64,000 bases of DNA from Polyodon spathula (Eukaryota; Chordata; Actinopteri; Acipenseriformes; Polyodontidae). Positions within the stretch are counted from its first letter, which is position 1. The number at the start of each line of letters is the position of its first letter. The notes under the pieces are model-generated. The model saw nothing but the letters and a program-made list of their open reading frames with translations. It searched no databases and was not told the origin of the DNA. Where the stretch lies: positions 24,185,975 to 24,249,974 of the forward strand of contig NC_054547.1 in assembly GCF_017654505.1 (NCBI RefSeq), given 5' to 3'. Below are positions 23,003 to 33,765 of the stretch, piece after piece. Both the position numbers and the translations under genes were made by a program.

Positions 23003-23484
23003 AAGCCCTTACCAAGGCACCATTTGAGCCTCTCCACACTGTGGATATGAAGCTCGTGTTCCATCCTCCTCCCTTTTCTTCCCCAGAGAAAGAATGGTTA
23101 CATATGCTCTGCCCTGTGTGGGCATTGAAGTGTTATATTGACCGTACAACGACTGTGCGGCAAACAGAACAATTGTTCATATGCCATGGTTCTAAGACCT
23201 TGGGTTAGCCGTTGTCTAAACAACGCCTTTCAAATTGGATGGTGGATGCTATTAAATTAGCTTATGAATCTGCAGGCCTTCCACCACCAGGGCAGTTGAA
23301 GGCGCTTTCCACTAGGGGTATGGCGACATCCTGGGCCCACTTTAAGGGAGTCCCTATGTCTGACATTTGCGCGGCAGACAGTTGGGCTACACCGCATACT
23401 TTTATGAGGTTTTACCGGTTAAATGTACTGGATTCCTCTGCTCCACTATTTGGAGCTTCTCTACTACACTCTGTGGCACCCTAG
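22975..23484 (+). pseudogene. DIRS tyrosine recombinase, C-terminal half
   Basis: The frame begins with PSWDLDVVLEALTKAPFEPL, a DIRS recombinase block, and runs to a TAG at 23,206-23,208 and on to 23,484. The C-terminal catalytic part has RGMATSWAHFKGVPMSDICA, SWATPHTFMRFY and RLNV, with the Tyr nucleophile region at FYRLNV. The residue three before the box-II Arg is Leu (KALSTRG) where other DIRS recombinases usually have His, so catalysis is probably lost. The junction with RT indicates a deletion that removed RNase H and the recombinase N-terminus. Confidence 0.82.
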
Positions 23485-23653
23485 GATGCCAGTATGGTGT
23501 TTACTATTCCACTTTAGGACAGGTGTCATTGCGAGCATAGACGCTGAGGTGCAGCTCCGCATATGCCTAGATGTATTACCTACGCAGTTGCGTTATGACG
23601 TAAGTCTGTCCTACTGCCGAGAATCCTCCCTCGCGACAGCTTGGGTACACTGT

Positions 23654-23746
23654 TCCCATACGTTGATGGTTATTTTCGAATTGAAAGGGAACGATGGGTT
23701 GCGGATGCAACCCTGGTTCCCTGAAAGAGAAAATAACCATCAACCC
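23654..23746 (+). repeat. DIRS internal complementary region
   Basis: This block holds the complement of the element's left end (ending GAATTGAAAGGGAAC at 23,692), directly followed by the complement of its right end (GGGTTGCGGATGCAACC onward). In the DIRS1 model the ICR guides circularisation of the cDNA through both termini. Confidence 0.85.
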
Positions 23747-23774
23747 TAGAGGTTGCTCCGGAAGCCTTCACGGC

Positions 23775-23980
23775 CTGAAGAGCAAAAGAGGAAGAGAGTC
23801 TCTGCGCGCTGCGTATAGTAAGCTCCCAGGGGGGCGGGCTTACACGTCAGCTCGCGCAGAGGCCTATCGGCAGCTTTGCCATAAAGCTCAACCAATCCCT
23901 ACTGCCTGACGGCAATGTCCCATACGTTGATGGTTATTTTCTCTTTCAGGGAACCGGGGTTGCATCCGCAACCTATCGTT
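23775..23980 (+). repeat. DIRS right inverted terminal repeat
   Basis: Complement of 18,887-19,066 plus a unique distal end, TTTCAGGGAACCGGGGTTGC, finishing CCTATCGTT at 23,980. The shared terminal GTT marks the recombination point. Confidence 0.88.
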
Positions 23981-24540
23981 ATATTGAATAAGACTGTTGG
24001 TTCGGTAGGCGTTACATTAATATTTTTGGGCGCACCTTATTCTTAATCCCTACCTGACAGACAACATGTGGGTACTGTGTTGCAAAGCAATAATGGTTAT
24101 ATTGGATAGGAACAATCTCTGTCTAGTCAATTGGAACTTGAGTTACATTAACCCTTTCACTGCTAGGGTTTTTAGAACCCTCAGTGCTAGAGGTTTTTTT
24201 TCTGAATTTGAGACTGAATCATTTCAAAGTCAAATTTCTCACAGGTCTCAAAGGAAACAACTATAGAAAGAAAGAACTATATATAGCTTTTTTCATCACA
24301 GTTGTTTTTTCTAACAGTTGTTATGCTTCTGTCACAGCTGTTTAAACATTACTAAAAATAAACAAAAAATAGAACACAGTTTCGTCAAATGATCTTTGCA
24401 TTTTTCATAGTGTCAGCATTGGGGCATATAAAAACTTTTCTAATAAAAAGTATTTTTTAAAAGTAGATAACTATAAAATTCAAACTATATGACATTTTTT
24501 GCTTGGAATAAAAGGACAGCATGGATATATAAAAAAATTG
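23981..24540. other. AT-rich non-coding stretch
   Basis: No gene recognised. Confidence 0.4.
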
Positions 24541-25015
24541 TTTTTCTTTTTTTTTTTTTAGTAGTTGCCAATTGTTTTTATAATTTTCTCCTCAATTTGG
24601 AATAGCCAATTATTTTTTTAGGCTCAGTTCACCACTACCACCCCCACGCTGAATTGGGAGCAGCGAAGATGAACACACTCTATCTGACTGCTTCTTTTAC
24701 ACTGCAGACCCACCATGCAGGCACCTCAGAGGTGCAGCTTTGGAGGACCATGCAGCTCTGGGCAGCTTACAGGCAAGCCTGCAGGCACCTGGCCAGTCTA
24801 CAGGGGTCACTGGTGCGCGGTGAGCCAAGGACACCCTGGCCGACCTAAGCCCCCCCCCCCCCCCTCAGGTGGCGCTCAGCCAATTGTGTGCCTCCCACTA
24901 GGAGCTCCTGTTCACGGTCGGCAGCGTAATAGCCTGGACTTGAACCAGTGACGTGCACGCTATAGGGCACATGCTGTACTCCAAGCCTTTACTGGATGCG
25001 TCACTCGGGAGCCCC
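24541..25015 (-). mobile_element. tRNA-derived SINE
   Basis: On the minus strand it starts GGGGCTCCCGAGTGACGCAT, an A-box-like region, and has a B box GGTTCAAGTCC (24,945-24,935). These are RNA polymerase III promoter elements inherited from a tRNA. A GC-rich body follows, with a C15-C16 run on the + strand near 24,850, and an AATTGG-rich tail ends in an A tract (T run at 24,541-24,559). I recall related SINEs from sturgeon-like fish. The exact family needs a repeat library. The flanking TSD is not clear by eye. Confidence 0.75.
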
Positions 25016-25374
25016 TGTTCTGTATTTTCTGACCCCTCTGCACATACTGTTTCCAAGGAAGCTGGAAAATGATATACATTCTGAATTTGTGTGTTGTGAG
25101 GATTACAATGGTGCTAGACTCCAATTGAGTTGAACTTTAATCCCTCTTGCAATGCATAGAGTATAACTTGCCCAATTTTCATTTTCAAAATTCAGGATTA
25201 CCACATCACATTATAAGGCTTATTCTAAGTTCTAAGTTAAACTTCAAATTGGCAAGATAACTGTCAAATGTTGTGCTTACTTCAAAAAGTTCTTTACAAA
25301 AACTATAACATTTTATACTTCAACGCTTTTCTTGACCTAAAGGGCTGATGTTAACCATACCAAAAAAAAAAAAA
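25016..25374. other. Non-coding stretch, possibly LINE 5' region
   Basis: No gene recognised. An A run precedes a short in-frame segment (25,375-25,408) that appears to belong to the L1/Tx1-type ORF1 interrupted by the LTR at 25,409. Confidence 0.35.
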
Positions 25375-25964
25375 AAAAATGCAAAAATGCAAAAAGATGC
25401 TATGCAGGTGTCACAGACTGTTCTGGCACGTCCTTTTGTGTTATAAATCATTAGATTAGATTCTTTTGCATGGAAGGCCTCAGTTACAAGGGTATGCGGT
25501 TCTTTGATGGACCAAGATTCAGTTAAATTGTTTTTGCCCACTGACGATGGGAATGAGAATGTAGAGATGGGAGCCCAGCTAAGTTTTTGCATGTATCAGG
25601 CTTTTAAAGACTGTCACCCGCACCTGTGAGCAGAAACTGACCCAAGACTGTCACAGCTACTGGAAGTAGGCTGATCTTTGGGATACACATTGAGTATTTG
25701 TGAAACTGCAACAAATATTGTAATGACTGTAATGTGTTTTAGAAAATGTTTTTTTAACAGATCTGCACAGGCCTGTTGCGGTATTCGCAGAACCAGTCCG
25801 AGCTGAGCCCGGTGCAGGGTTTGAATTCTGTTGGGAACGTGCTGAGTAATTATGAATTGGATGATTTAAACTAACCTGTATTGATTGAAATAATATGATA
25901 TACTCGTTGTCAGTAATTCTAATAATACTGTGTATGTTCCTTTAAAAAAATCTGTATACTCATG

Positions 25965-26444
25965 TGAGGCGAGAGTGTATTAACTTATGTAAGTAACTTA
26001 GACAGTAACTTATGTGTACAGAAATAAAATAATTTATTTTTATTTTCTATACACAACAACAAAAAAATTAAATAACAAAAAGAAAACAAAACGCTGTGAG
26101 GGAGGGAGTGCAGGGGTAAAAATCCAAAACAGATTGTGAGAACTCTTTCTTAATCGTCTTCGTGGCGTACCGGACATAAACAAAACAAAGACAAAAGAAA
26201 TATTAGTTCAGATTTTCAAAAATCCCGCTGCTCCAAACTAGTCTCTCCCTCCACCTGTTACTCCACCTATTTTACCTTCGGACCAACCTCGAACACAGTA
26301 GTACGTTCCCTTTAGTATGTAATGTCCCGCCTCTGTAGTCAGTGGAACACCAATCCCCAACCGACAAGTGTCCTTATCCTTCACTTGACTCCAGTGGCTG
26401 GAATTTACATACTCGTACTTCCGCCCCTCACCAAGGTGCCGCCC
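25965..26444 (-). repeat. Dispersed LTR-like repeat, copy 1 (mate at 36,716-37,172)
   Basis: The two copies share TGTGAGGCG at one end and a nearly identical block at the other: CACTTGACTCCAGTGGCTGG, then ACTTCCGCCCCTCACCAAGG and TGCCGCCC. Between them are A-rich stretches and a conserved GAACACAGTAG(T/C)ACGTTCCC. It may be the LTR of yet another element, read on the minus strand. I could not identify TSDs. This copy lies inside the 2.3-kb LTR. Confidence 0.6.
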
Positions 26445-26933
26445 CTCAAAAAGATGACTTTTGCCATGGTCACAAGCTCTTGGTAAGGGAAATCCCGAGT
26501 TGGTTTGATGCCATCTACTGTCGGGAGGCTGAATCACAGACCGAAACCCCTTTGACTCATCACAACTAGAAAACAATGGATAGATGTTGTGTTCAGTCTA
26601 TGAAAGCACCTGCTGGAAGGAGTCAAACTTGGCAGGCTCTTATCATAAGGCCTTGTTAGCGTATTCCAGTTTTATGAGAAAAAAGTAGCCCGTTTCTTTC
26701 GTTACTTTTAATTACTTTCGGATAACAGAAGGTAGGAGTATTAGAAAATGCTTACGGTAGTGTCTCATACTAATCAACACCCAAAAAAGTGGCAAAAGGC
26801 TAGGATGTCTTAAAACCTGCTTCAACTGGATTTTGTATGAACAGGCTAGGCATTGCAAATGAGCAAAAACAAAAGGGTAACCCTTTTTAGACAGAATGAT
26901 ATTTGAAACTAAACAGACCTATTTGATTGTGTT

Positions 26934-28320
26934 AAGAACATAAGAACATAAGAAAGTTTACAAACGAGAGGAGGCCATTCGGCCCATCTTGCTCGTTTGG
27001 TTGTTAGTAGCTTATTGATCCCAAAATCTCATCAAGCAGCTTCTTGAAGGATCCCAGGGTGTCAGCTTCAACAACATTACTGGGGAGTTGATTCCACACC
27101 CTCACAATTCTCTGTGTAAAAAAGTACCTCCTATTTTCTGTTCTGGATGCCCCTTTGTCTAATCTCCATTTGTGACCCCTGGTCCTTGTTTCTTTTTTCA
27201 GGCTGAAAAAGTCCCTTGGGTCGACACTGTCAATACCTTTTAGAATTTTGAATGCTTGAATTAGGTCGCCACGTAGTCTTCTTTGTTCAAGACTGAACAG
27301 ATTCAATTCTTTTAGCCTGTCTGCATATGACATGCCTTTTAAGCCCGGAATAATTCTGGTCGCTCTTCTTTGCACTCTTTCTAGAGCAGCAATATCTTTT
27401 TTATAGCGAGGTGACCAGAACTGCACACAATATTCAAGATGAGGTCTTACAAGTGCATTGTACAGTTTTAACATTACTTTCCTTGATTTAAATTCAACAC
27501 TTTTCACAATGTATCCGAGTATCTTGTTAGCCTTTTTTATAGCTTCCCCACATTGCCTAGATGAAGACATTTCTGAGTCAACAAAAACTCCTAGGTCTTT
27601 TTCATAGATTCCTTCTCCAATTTCAATATCTCCCATATGATATTTATAATGTACATTTTTATTTCCTGCGTGCAGTACCTTACACTTTTCTCTATTAAAT
27701 GTCATTTGCCATGTATCTGCCCAGTTCTGAATCTTGTCTAGATCATTTTGAATGACCTTTGCTGCTGCAACAGTGTTTGCCACTCCTCCTACTTTTGTGT
27801 CGTCTGCAAATTTAACAAGTTTGCTTACTATACCAGAATCTAAATCATTAATGTAGATTAGGAATAGCAGAGGACCTAATACTGATCCCTGTGGTACACC
27901 GCTGGTTACCACACTCCATTCTGAGGTTTTTCCTCTAATCAGTACTTTCTGTTTTCTACATGTTAACCACTCCCTAATCCATGTACATGCGTTTCCTTGA
28001 ATCCCAACTGCGTTCAGTTTGAGAATTAATCTTTTGTGCGGGACTTTGTCAAAAGCTTTCTGGAAATCTAAATAAACCATGTCATATGCTTTGCAATTAT
28101 CCATTATCGATGTTGCATCCTCAAAAAAATCAAACAAGTTAGTTAGGCACGATCTCCCTTTCCTAAAACCATGTTGACTGTCTCCCAGTACCCTGTTACC
28201 ATATAGGTAATTTTCCATTTTGGATCTTATTATAGTTTCCATAAGTTTGCATATAATAGAAGTCAGGCTTACTGGTCTGTAGTTACCTGGTTCAGTTTTG
28301 TTTCCCTTTTTGTGGATCGG
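26934..28320 (-). mobile_element. CR1-like LINE, copy 2, 5'-truncated with intact 3' tail
   Basis: The 3' end on the minus strand is TTACTAACAACC...GAGCAAGATGGGCCGAAT, followed by a terminal octamer array TTCTTATG/TTCTTATG (26,934-26,957). Such 8-bp tail arrays are typical of CR1-group LINEs. The 5' end stops within the RT palm region at 28,320, as expected from incomplete reverse transcription. It interrupts the 2.3-kb LTR copy A and so is younger than that LTR. Confidence 0.9.
27004..28242 (-). CDS. LINE reverse transcriptase C-terminal ORF, open but truncated
   Basis: An uninterrupted 412 codons from METIIRSKMENYL to the natural C-terminus LLDEILGSISY and stop. It holds the second half of the RT (HGFRKGRS, YLDFQKAFDKVPH, SGVPQGSVLGP and the catalytic FADDTK), the thumb (LEYCVQFWSPRYKKDI), and the CR1/L2-type C-terminal segment (LKGMSYADRLKELNLFSLE, VRVWNQLPSNVVEA). 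The endonuclease and RT fingers are missing, so it cannot act alone. The lack of stops points to a fairly recent insertion. Confidence 0.85.
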   Translation of the reverse strand: METIIRSKMENYLYGNRVLGDSQHGFRKGRSCLTNLFDFFEDATSIMDNCKAYDMVYLDFQKAFDKVPHKRLILKLNAVGIQGNACTWIREWLTCRKQKVLIRGKTSEWSVVTSGVPQGSVLGPLLFLIYINDLDSGIVSKLVKFADDTKVGGVANTVAAAKVIQNDLDKIQNWADTWQMTFNREKCKVLHAGNKNVHYKYHMGDIEIGEGIYEKDLGVFVDSEMSSSRQCGEAIKKANKILGYIVKSVEFKSRKVMLKLYNALVRPHLEYCVQFWSPRYKKDIAALERVQRRATRIIPGLKGMSYADRLKELNLFSLEQRRLRGDLIQAFKILKGIDSVDPRDFFSLKKETRTRGHKWRLDKGASRTENRRYFFTQRIVRVWNQLPSNVVEADTLGSFKKLLDEILGSISY

Positions 28321-30037
28321 TTGTTACTAAGCATAGAGGTTTTAAATAAAAAGTATTCTGATCTAATAATAGAGTGACAAAACTCTCTGAAGAGAAATAA
28401 TGTTTTAAGTATTTTGATCTAATAAGAAACATAATATTTAAACCAAAAGGTGTTTTTGCTTGTTTAAGGCGCTACTGTAATACAAATAGACTGTAAAAGC
28501 AGAAGCCAGCATTTAAATTAATCAATTTAAGAATTAGTTCAGTTTCTTTCTCCAACTAAACAAAACATCTTTTAGACAGTACAATATCCATTAAATTAAA
28601 GAATATAAATGTTTAGTTTATATTATGCAATAAAGGAACTGTTAGGTTGGAATATTAGACAAAGTGTAAACTGTATTCAATAATTTTAGAACACAAAAAA
28701 ATATACTTGCCCTTATCTGCTTGCAAGCAGAGCTGTGCTAGATAAGGAAGGTTTTTTTGGCAGTCAAAGTGAGATTTACTTGTAGTCCGCAGTTTTGAGT
28801 CCATGGTCTTTCTTTGATAAGAAAACCTGGCTGTAGAAGGGAGTATTCCATGAATTAGGGGAGTTGTGTCCACTATCAGTTATTATCAAATAAGTAGCGA
28901 CTTTCTTTGGGAGAAAACTAACTTCATGCGATGAATTTGGAGAAGTGCTTACAATAGTGTTTCATATTAATCAAAACAATAATCTTGGCAAGAAAACAGG
29001 GTATCTGAATCCTGCTTGAGCAGGCAACTTTTAGAAACAGAGAGGTCAGGCATAGTCCGAGAATGGCACAGTTAAATAAGGCTGTTATACTTAACATGTT
29101 TTTTATAGCTTAAATTTAAATGAAATTAACTGAACTGACCACTGTATACTTATTCAAAGAGAGTCTTTGTCCCATACTTTACTAACACACATTTGTATAT
29201 GATGTTAAACTGGCCCATTGAGAACACACTGAAAAGGTAACATCATTTGCGGCTAAGAGGGACATATATTTTTTGACCCAGCTTAATATAATCAAATAAA
29301 GTTGGTGTTACATATTAAAAACATCGCTCATATATACACATATATTTGCATTATATTATAGCAAGGATTCTGTGAACTTTAGTCCACCTGACCAGATCCT
29401 TCTAGAATGTATAATTCACTTAAAGATAAGAAATGTCAAGGCCAAGTGATGATTAGACTTCTGATGTATTCAACAGAGGGAAAATCCTGTATAAGCCCAG
29501 AGCAAGACCCCATTTGATATTGCTCAACTTGCTAACTACAAGTTGCGTGATCCATGCTCTGAGGGCCTCTGAAAAATTGATCGCTGTTTGGTCGAAGTCA
29601 AGTCTCTGCCTTTTGAAGACAGTTCTTATTTTTCAATATATCCTACACTACACTTCCATATACTGGAAGGTAAGTATATATTTGAATTTACTATCTCTTT
29701 TATATTGATGCATTGCTATAAGGTACAGAAATTATGTTTTAGTATTAAGAGATTGGGATTTACAGTGGACTGCACAACCAACCAATCCAATATTTAAATA
29801 ATTTAATAAACCGAAACGAGCATGTGTACTGCTCTGATTCGTTAAAACTTCAAATTAAATGTGTCTATGTGTTTTTCTTGATTATTAAAAAGTTATCTGG
29901 ATACGTTGCAAGCCCTGTGCACGAACAATCCACTTACAGGAGTCTGAAATATCTTTATGTTCTCCTGAACGTTTCCCCTGAGTTTAAGACTGAGCTCAGA
30001 GTATATATCAATAAAAAGAGTACGTGCAAATCTGACA

Positions 30038-31140
30038 CAGGATAAGATCGCTGTCCTGGAGGACAGAAATCATTGCTGTAATGTCAGACTGGTGGGGCTT
30101 CCTAAAGGCGATGACCCCATCCACTTTTTTCAGGAGAAAATTTTGCATTGGTATCTGACCCTGAAACCCTCTGATGATCACCCTTTCCTGGAGCACATCG
30201 CGTATACGCAGAGGGCCCTCAGGATTCTTATAAACCACTCACCAGGATCTCAATGCCTTTGTTACAATGATCTACAATGACTTCTCCAGGCTTCTCGAAA
30301 ATCAGGGGAAAAATCTCTCCATGTGGATCACTCTGCTGCTACTGCTGCAAAGAGGCGGGCCTTTGGTGAAGTGAGAGCAAAGTTTCGCTCCCAGGAAGTG
30401 GACAATTTCTTGGCGTTTCCAGCTGCCTGTCATCAAGTCAATCATGGAGGGGAGGGCCTGTCCTTCACTACCCCTGAACGTTTTCACCCTAACCCTAACC
30501 CTAAGTCCAAGATGGACCACCTACGTGCTTTGATAGCCGGACAAGCGGAATTTCTTTTGCATAACTCTAGACAGCTTTATTATGAACAAGTAAATTATTG
30601 GCTTTGTGCTTAAAAAAACAGAACAATTTACTTCTATGGATGCAATCAAAGATACAATGGGAAGGGTGGTTTACCATCCACAGCAAGTAAACAAGGTCTT
30701 AAAGATATTTCACTCTTGACTTTACACATTTGAAGCAACAGTAGACAGCAGTGTTATTGATGATTTTTTGAACACCCTGGAATTACCCCAATTATTTCAA
30801 TGCTAGACACTCTTCTGATATTACAGGAGCTGGAGGGTGCTGCATGTGAAATGAATAAGGGTCATGCCCCAGGATTGGGCCAGAACTTCTGTTATTACTA
30901 TGGAAACAGATTGGCCCACTACTCCTAAAGTCAATTAGCTCCTTTCACAGAGAGCAGGAATCTGCATTGATCTTTCTTCTTTTGAAAAAGTGGAAGACCC
31001 TTTAGAATGTTATAGCTATTGTCCACTGTCTCTCTTGAATGCAGACATAAAAATGTATGCAAAGTGTTTAGTCCATCGACTTGACTCATGTATTCACGTC
31101 CTAATTCATCACGATCAGACGGGGTTTATATAAGCAAACA
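30038..31140 (+). pseudogene. L1/Tx1-type LINE relic (ORF1 C-terminus plus ORF2 fragment)
   Basis: The ORF1 part reads DKIAVLEDRNHCCNVRLVGL, the hallmark end of the coiled coil and start of the RRM in L1-type ORF1 proteins. The RRM/C-terminal domain follows in shifted frames (AAKRRAFGEVRAKFRSQEV, then FPAACHQVNHGGEGLSFTTP). From about 30,640 the ORF2 linker and RT start appear in pieces: LNTLELPQL, then KDPLECYSYCPLSLLNADIK and HHDQTGFI. Many frameshifts and stops are present. The short piece before 25,409 (MQKDAMQ) reads straight into QDKIAVLED across the CAGG target site, so the LTR inserted into this ORF1. Further 3' RT sequence is not recognisable. Confidence 0.72.
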
Positions 31141-31905
31141 AGCCATTTTTTCCCCAAAAGCATTCAACAGTTAATGATGTTAACAACAGCATCTTTCGAC
31201 TCCCATTCTAGTCAACAGTTAGTGCACACCATTATTTTGTCACCGTCAGCTGCATACATCCCATCATGCTCCAATTCTTTGCAGCCTTGTTTAATTGTTA
31301 TGTGCGGTTTAGGCATTTTGTAAACAAACGTCTCTTCTCTTCCATCATAATTTTAATTCCCAAGCGACTTGCTTCAAATTATACAGTTGCCAGTCAGAGC
31401 TTCCGTTTCCCTTCAGACCTTGTCCATGGTCATTGCCATTTCAGACAGAACAACATAGAGAAATCCTATAGACTAGTTTAGGCATCAGTCATGATGCACG
31501 ATTTCATGGGCGTGATTGTGCACCATACCCAAAGCTTGAGAGACTAAACCCTCCCACACATGTCCTACAATTGTGGAAGCGATTGGACACTCTCTGCCTG
31601 CAGGGCACTGTGCCACTGACATATACAAGACTGCGTATGATGGAAAATAGGGCAGGCTGCTGCAATCAATAGTGATTGTTTAGTTCTGAAAATAATTTTT
31701 GAAAATAAGATAGAGTTTGCCAAAATAGCTGCTTGGATCCCCTAAGTGTTGTAGCCATCACGAGTTTAGACAATCATCAATCATCCACTGTTTAAATGAC
31801 ATGACCGATACACCATGCACATATATCTAGAGATTAAACCCTTCCACACACTCCGTGAAATTTTTTAAACGACTGGTTGGTTACTCACAGCCTGCGGGAC
31901 AGTGC

Positions 31906-31937
<32 letters not shown>

Positions 31938-32877
31938 GGAAGACGTTACCCAGCACTGAAGGGATTAAAGACCCAATAACCAAGGCTTAAAAACACCACT
32001 CATTAGCATAAGAACTTTCTAGTAAATCCCACATAATTTTTCTGTAAGTAGTTTTGATTTTAAAATTGTATTTTTACTTTCAATCAGTAACTCTGCCACC
32101 ACACTGACAGGTGCTACAAGTATTAGGACTCCCTTGGAAATGGGGTTATTCCTGGTTAAAGAATGAATCAATAAATACAAATCCTCCTCACCTTACATGT
32201 TATGCTATATTCAGCAAAGGGAGTGTAAAGTTTCATCTGACATATTTGTATGTTTGGTAGTCAGACTTAATATATATATATATATATATGTATATACATA
32301 CATACTCGATTTTCTAGCTGTGTCATTTTTTAATGGCAGAAATGTCAGGGTTGAAACCGTACAAGCCTTAAAAATGGTGTACAAATAATGCACACCTGTA
32401 TAACTCATACTCGCAAATGCCAGTATACTCATTATAGATATACGTTTATACACACTACTCGGCACACCCTAGTAATTTGGCAATAATCCTCTAATACTGC
32501 CGTTTTCTAGTGTTAGTTAATTACAATTAAAAAGTCATATTTAAAGGCCACACAGAACAGACTACAATTTTAGTACACAACCTGAGAATTATTTAGGTGT
32601 TTTTTTAAGGAAAGTGAAGGGATGCCAGGGTGTTTAATCCATATCAGTTGAGCCAGTCGATTCCCAGTATATGGCTGTTCATCTTCACTGTGAATGTTGG
32701 GAGTCTTGCCCAATCTCCTTTCTCCTTGTTGTTTTAGAGGGTGTGCGTTGACGTTATGTGTACAGGATATCAAACAGTGTGTCTGGCTTCATTTTATTTG
32801 GAGTTGCAAATGGCAGTGGAAGCCAAGGTCAATTAAAGTTACAAAAGTACAAAAACAGCACCATTAATTAAATAGGC

Positions 32878-32932
<55 letters not shown>

Positions 32933-33219
32933 TAAATAAGGGTTAGTGTCAATTAGTCAACTAGTCGAACAGAAAACTGACAGTCAACCTCAGAAATTGG
33001 TAGTTTACTAATTGCACTTCACATGATTGTGAAGTAATTGTGAATTACTTTTCAGATGGGTGAAAGTACAGTTGCGGAGGCAAACTATTAACATAGAAAT
33101 TACATTTTAGAACATTAATAAACAGTTTTTAAAAAATCCAAGCAGTTTTTAAATATAGTGCACAGACATCAAAATGTGACAAAACAATACGTTCATTATT
33201 GTAACACCAGACATTCACC
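31141..33219. other. Non-coding stretch with diverged direct repeat and microsatellites
   Basis: No gene recognised. A block with AGAGACTAAACCCTCCCACA (31,540-31,615) recurs in diverged form at 31,829-31,907 (AGAGATTAAACCCTTCCACA). Microsatellites: (TA)n near 31,904-31,930 and 32,270-32,290, and a (CT)n tract at 32,881-32,930. Confidence 0.5.
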
Positions 33220-33765
33220 GTGTAACAATTTATTTATTTATTTTTTGTTCCTGGGTAGTAAGTGTTATTTCCTAATTGCTTACGCCTCAAAAATATAGAA
33301 AATGGTTATTATTCTCCACAAACTTTGCTTTTGTGACCAGGACAGTGATATTTCAAAATATCGCTATTTCCAATGGGAAAACGGGCAAATGTGTGTCTTT
33401 TTGTTCACATAAAGTCAGAAAAAAACAACATATGAATCCAAATTAACATGTATTTATACTAAAGTAATACAAAAATGACTACAAAAGATTTAGAAGTGAG
33501 TAGTTTTTCGAGATTTACGATTATACTGTTCATTTGTTAATTTGGATTCATATGTTGTTTTTTTTCTGACTTTATGTGAACGAAAAGACACAAAGTTGCC
33601 CGTTTTCCCATTGGAAATAGTGATATTTTGAAATATCACTGTCCTGGTCACAAAAGCAAAGTTTGTGGAGAATAATAACCATTTTCTATATTTTTGAGGC
33701 GTAAGCAATTAGGAAATAACACTTACTAACCAGGAACAAAAATTGTGTTACATAGTGTAATCAAA
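33220..33765. mobile_element. Foldback element: inverted repeat with about 230-bp arms
   Basis: The left arm (about 33,220-33,448) and right arm (33,535-33,765) are near-perfect reverse complements around an 86-bp loop. Matching blocks include CCTAATTGCTTACGCCTCAA, CTCCACAAACTTTGCTTTTG, TGACCAGGACAGTGATATTT and CAACATATGAATCCAAATTA. The outer ends read GTGTAACAAT on the left and ATTGTGTTACATAGTG on the right. It has no transposase. It fits a MITE-like or foldback transposon, and transcripts would form a long hairpin. The small ORF inside is incidental. Confidence 0.85.

Larger units (their letters stand above)
18887..23980 (+). mobile_element. DIRS-type tyrosine-recombinase retrotransposon, nearly complete structure
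   Basis: The order is inverted terminal repeat, gag, reverse transcriptase, tyrosine recombinase, internal complementary region (ICR), inverted terminal repeat. This is the DIRS1 layout. The ends read GTTCCCTTTCATTCG (left) and CCGCAACCTATCGTT (right). The ICR at 23,654-23,746 contains the complements of both ends joined at a shared GTT. No target-site duplication is seen, as expected for recombinase-mediated insertion. At 5.1 kb it lacks RNase H, methyltransferase and half the recombinase, and its ORFs carry stops and a frameshift. It is a dead copy, but its termini allow exact delimitation. Confidence 0.92.
25409..30037 (+). mobile_element. Solo LTR of a retrovirus-like element (copy A), TSD CAGG, invaded by other repeats
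   Basis: It starts TGTCACAGACTGTTCTGG and ends AATCTGACA, giving a TGTCA...TGACA terminus. The exact 4-bp duplication CAGG flanks it (25,405-25,408 and 30,038-30,041). Homologous blocks at 25,409-25,520, 26,715-26,933 and 28,321-30,037 align in order with the inverted copy at 41,720-44,063. The rest is inserted sequence. LTR-like signals are a TATA-type box (CCTGTATAAG near 29,490), a strong splice donor (GGAAG|GTAAGTA near 29,668) and AATAAA signals near 29,806 and 30,010. No gag, pol or env lies next to it, so the virus or transposon genus cannot be stated. Confidence 0.8.

Noticed and set aside
24930..25015. tRNA gene
   Set aside because: It has A- and B-box-like motifs but no cloverleaf with an intact anticodon arm. 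It is the head of a SINE with a long body and A tail.
33490..33708. 72-codon ORF inside the foldback
   Set aside because: It spans the loop and right arm of a palindrome, with no motif.
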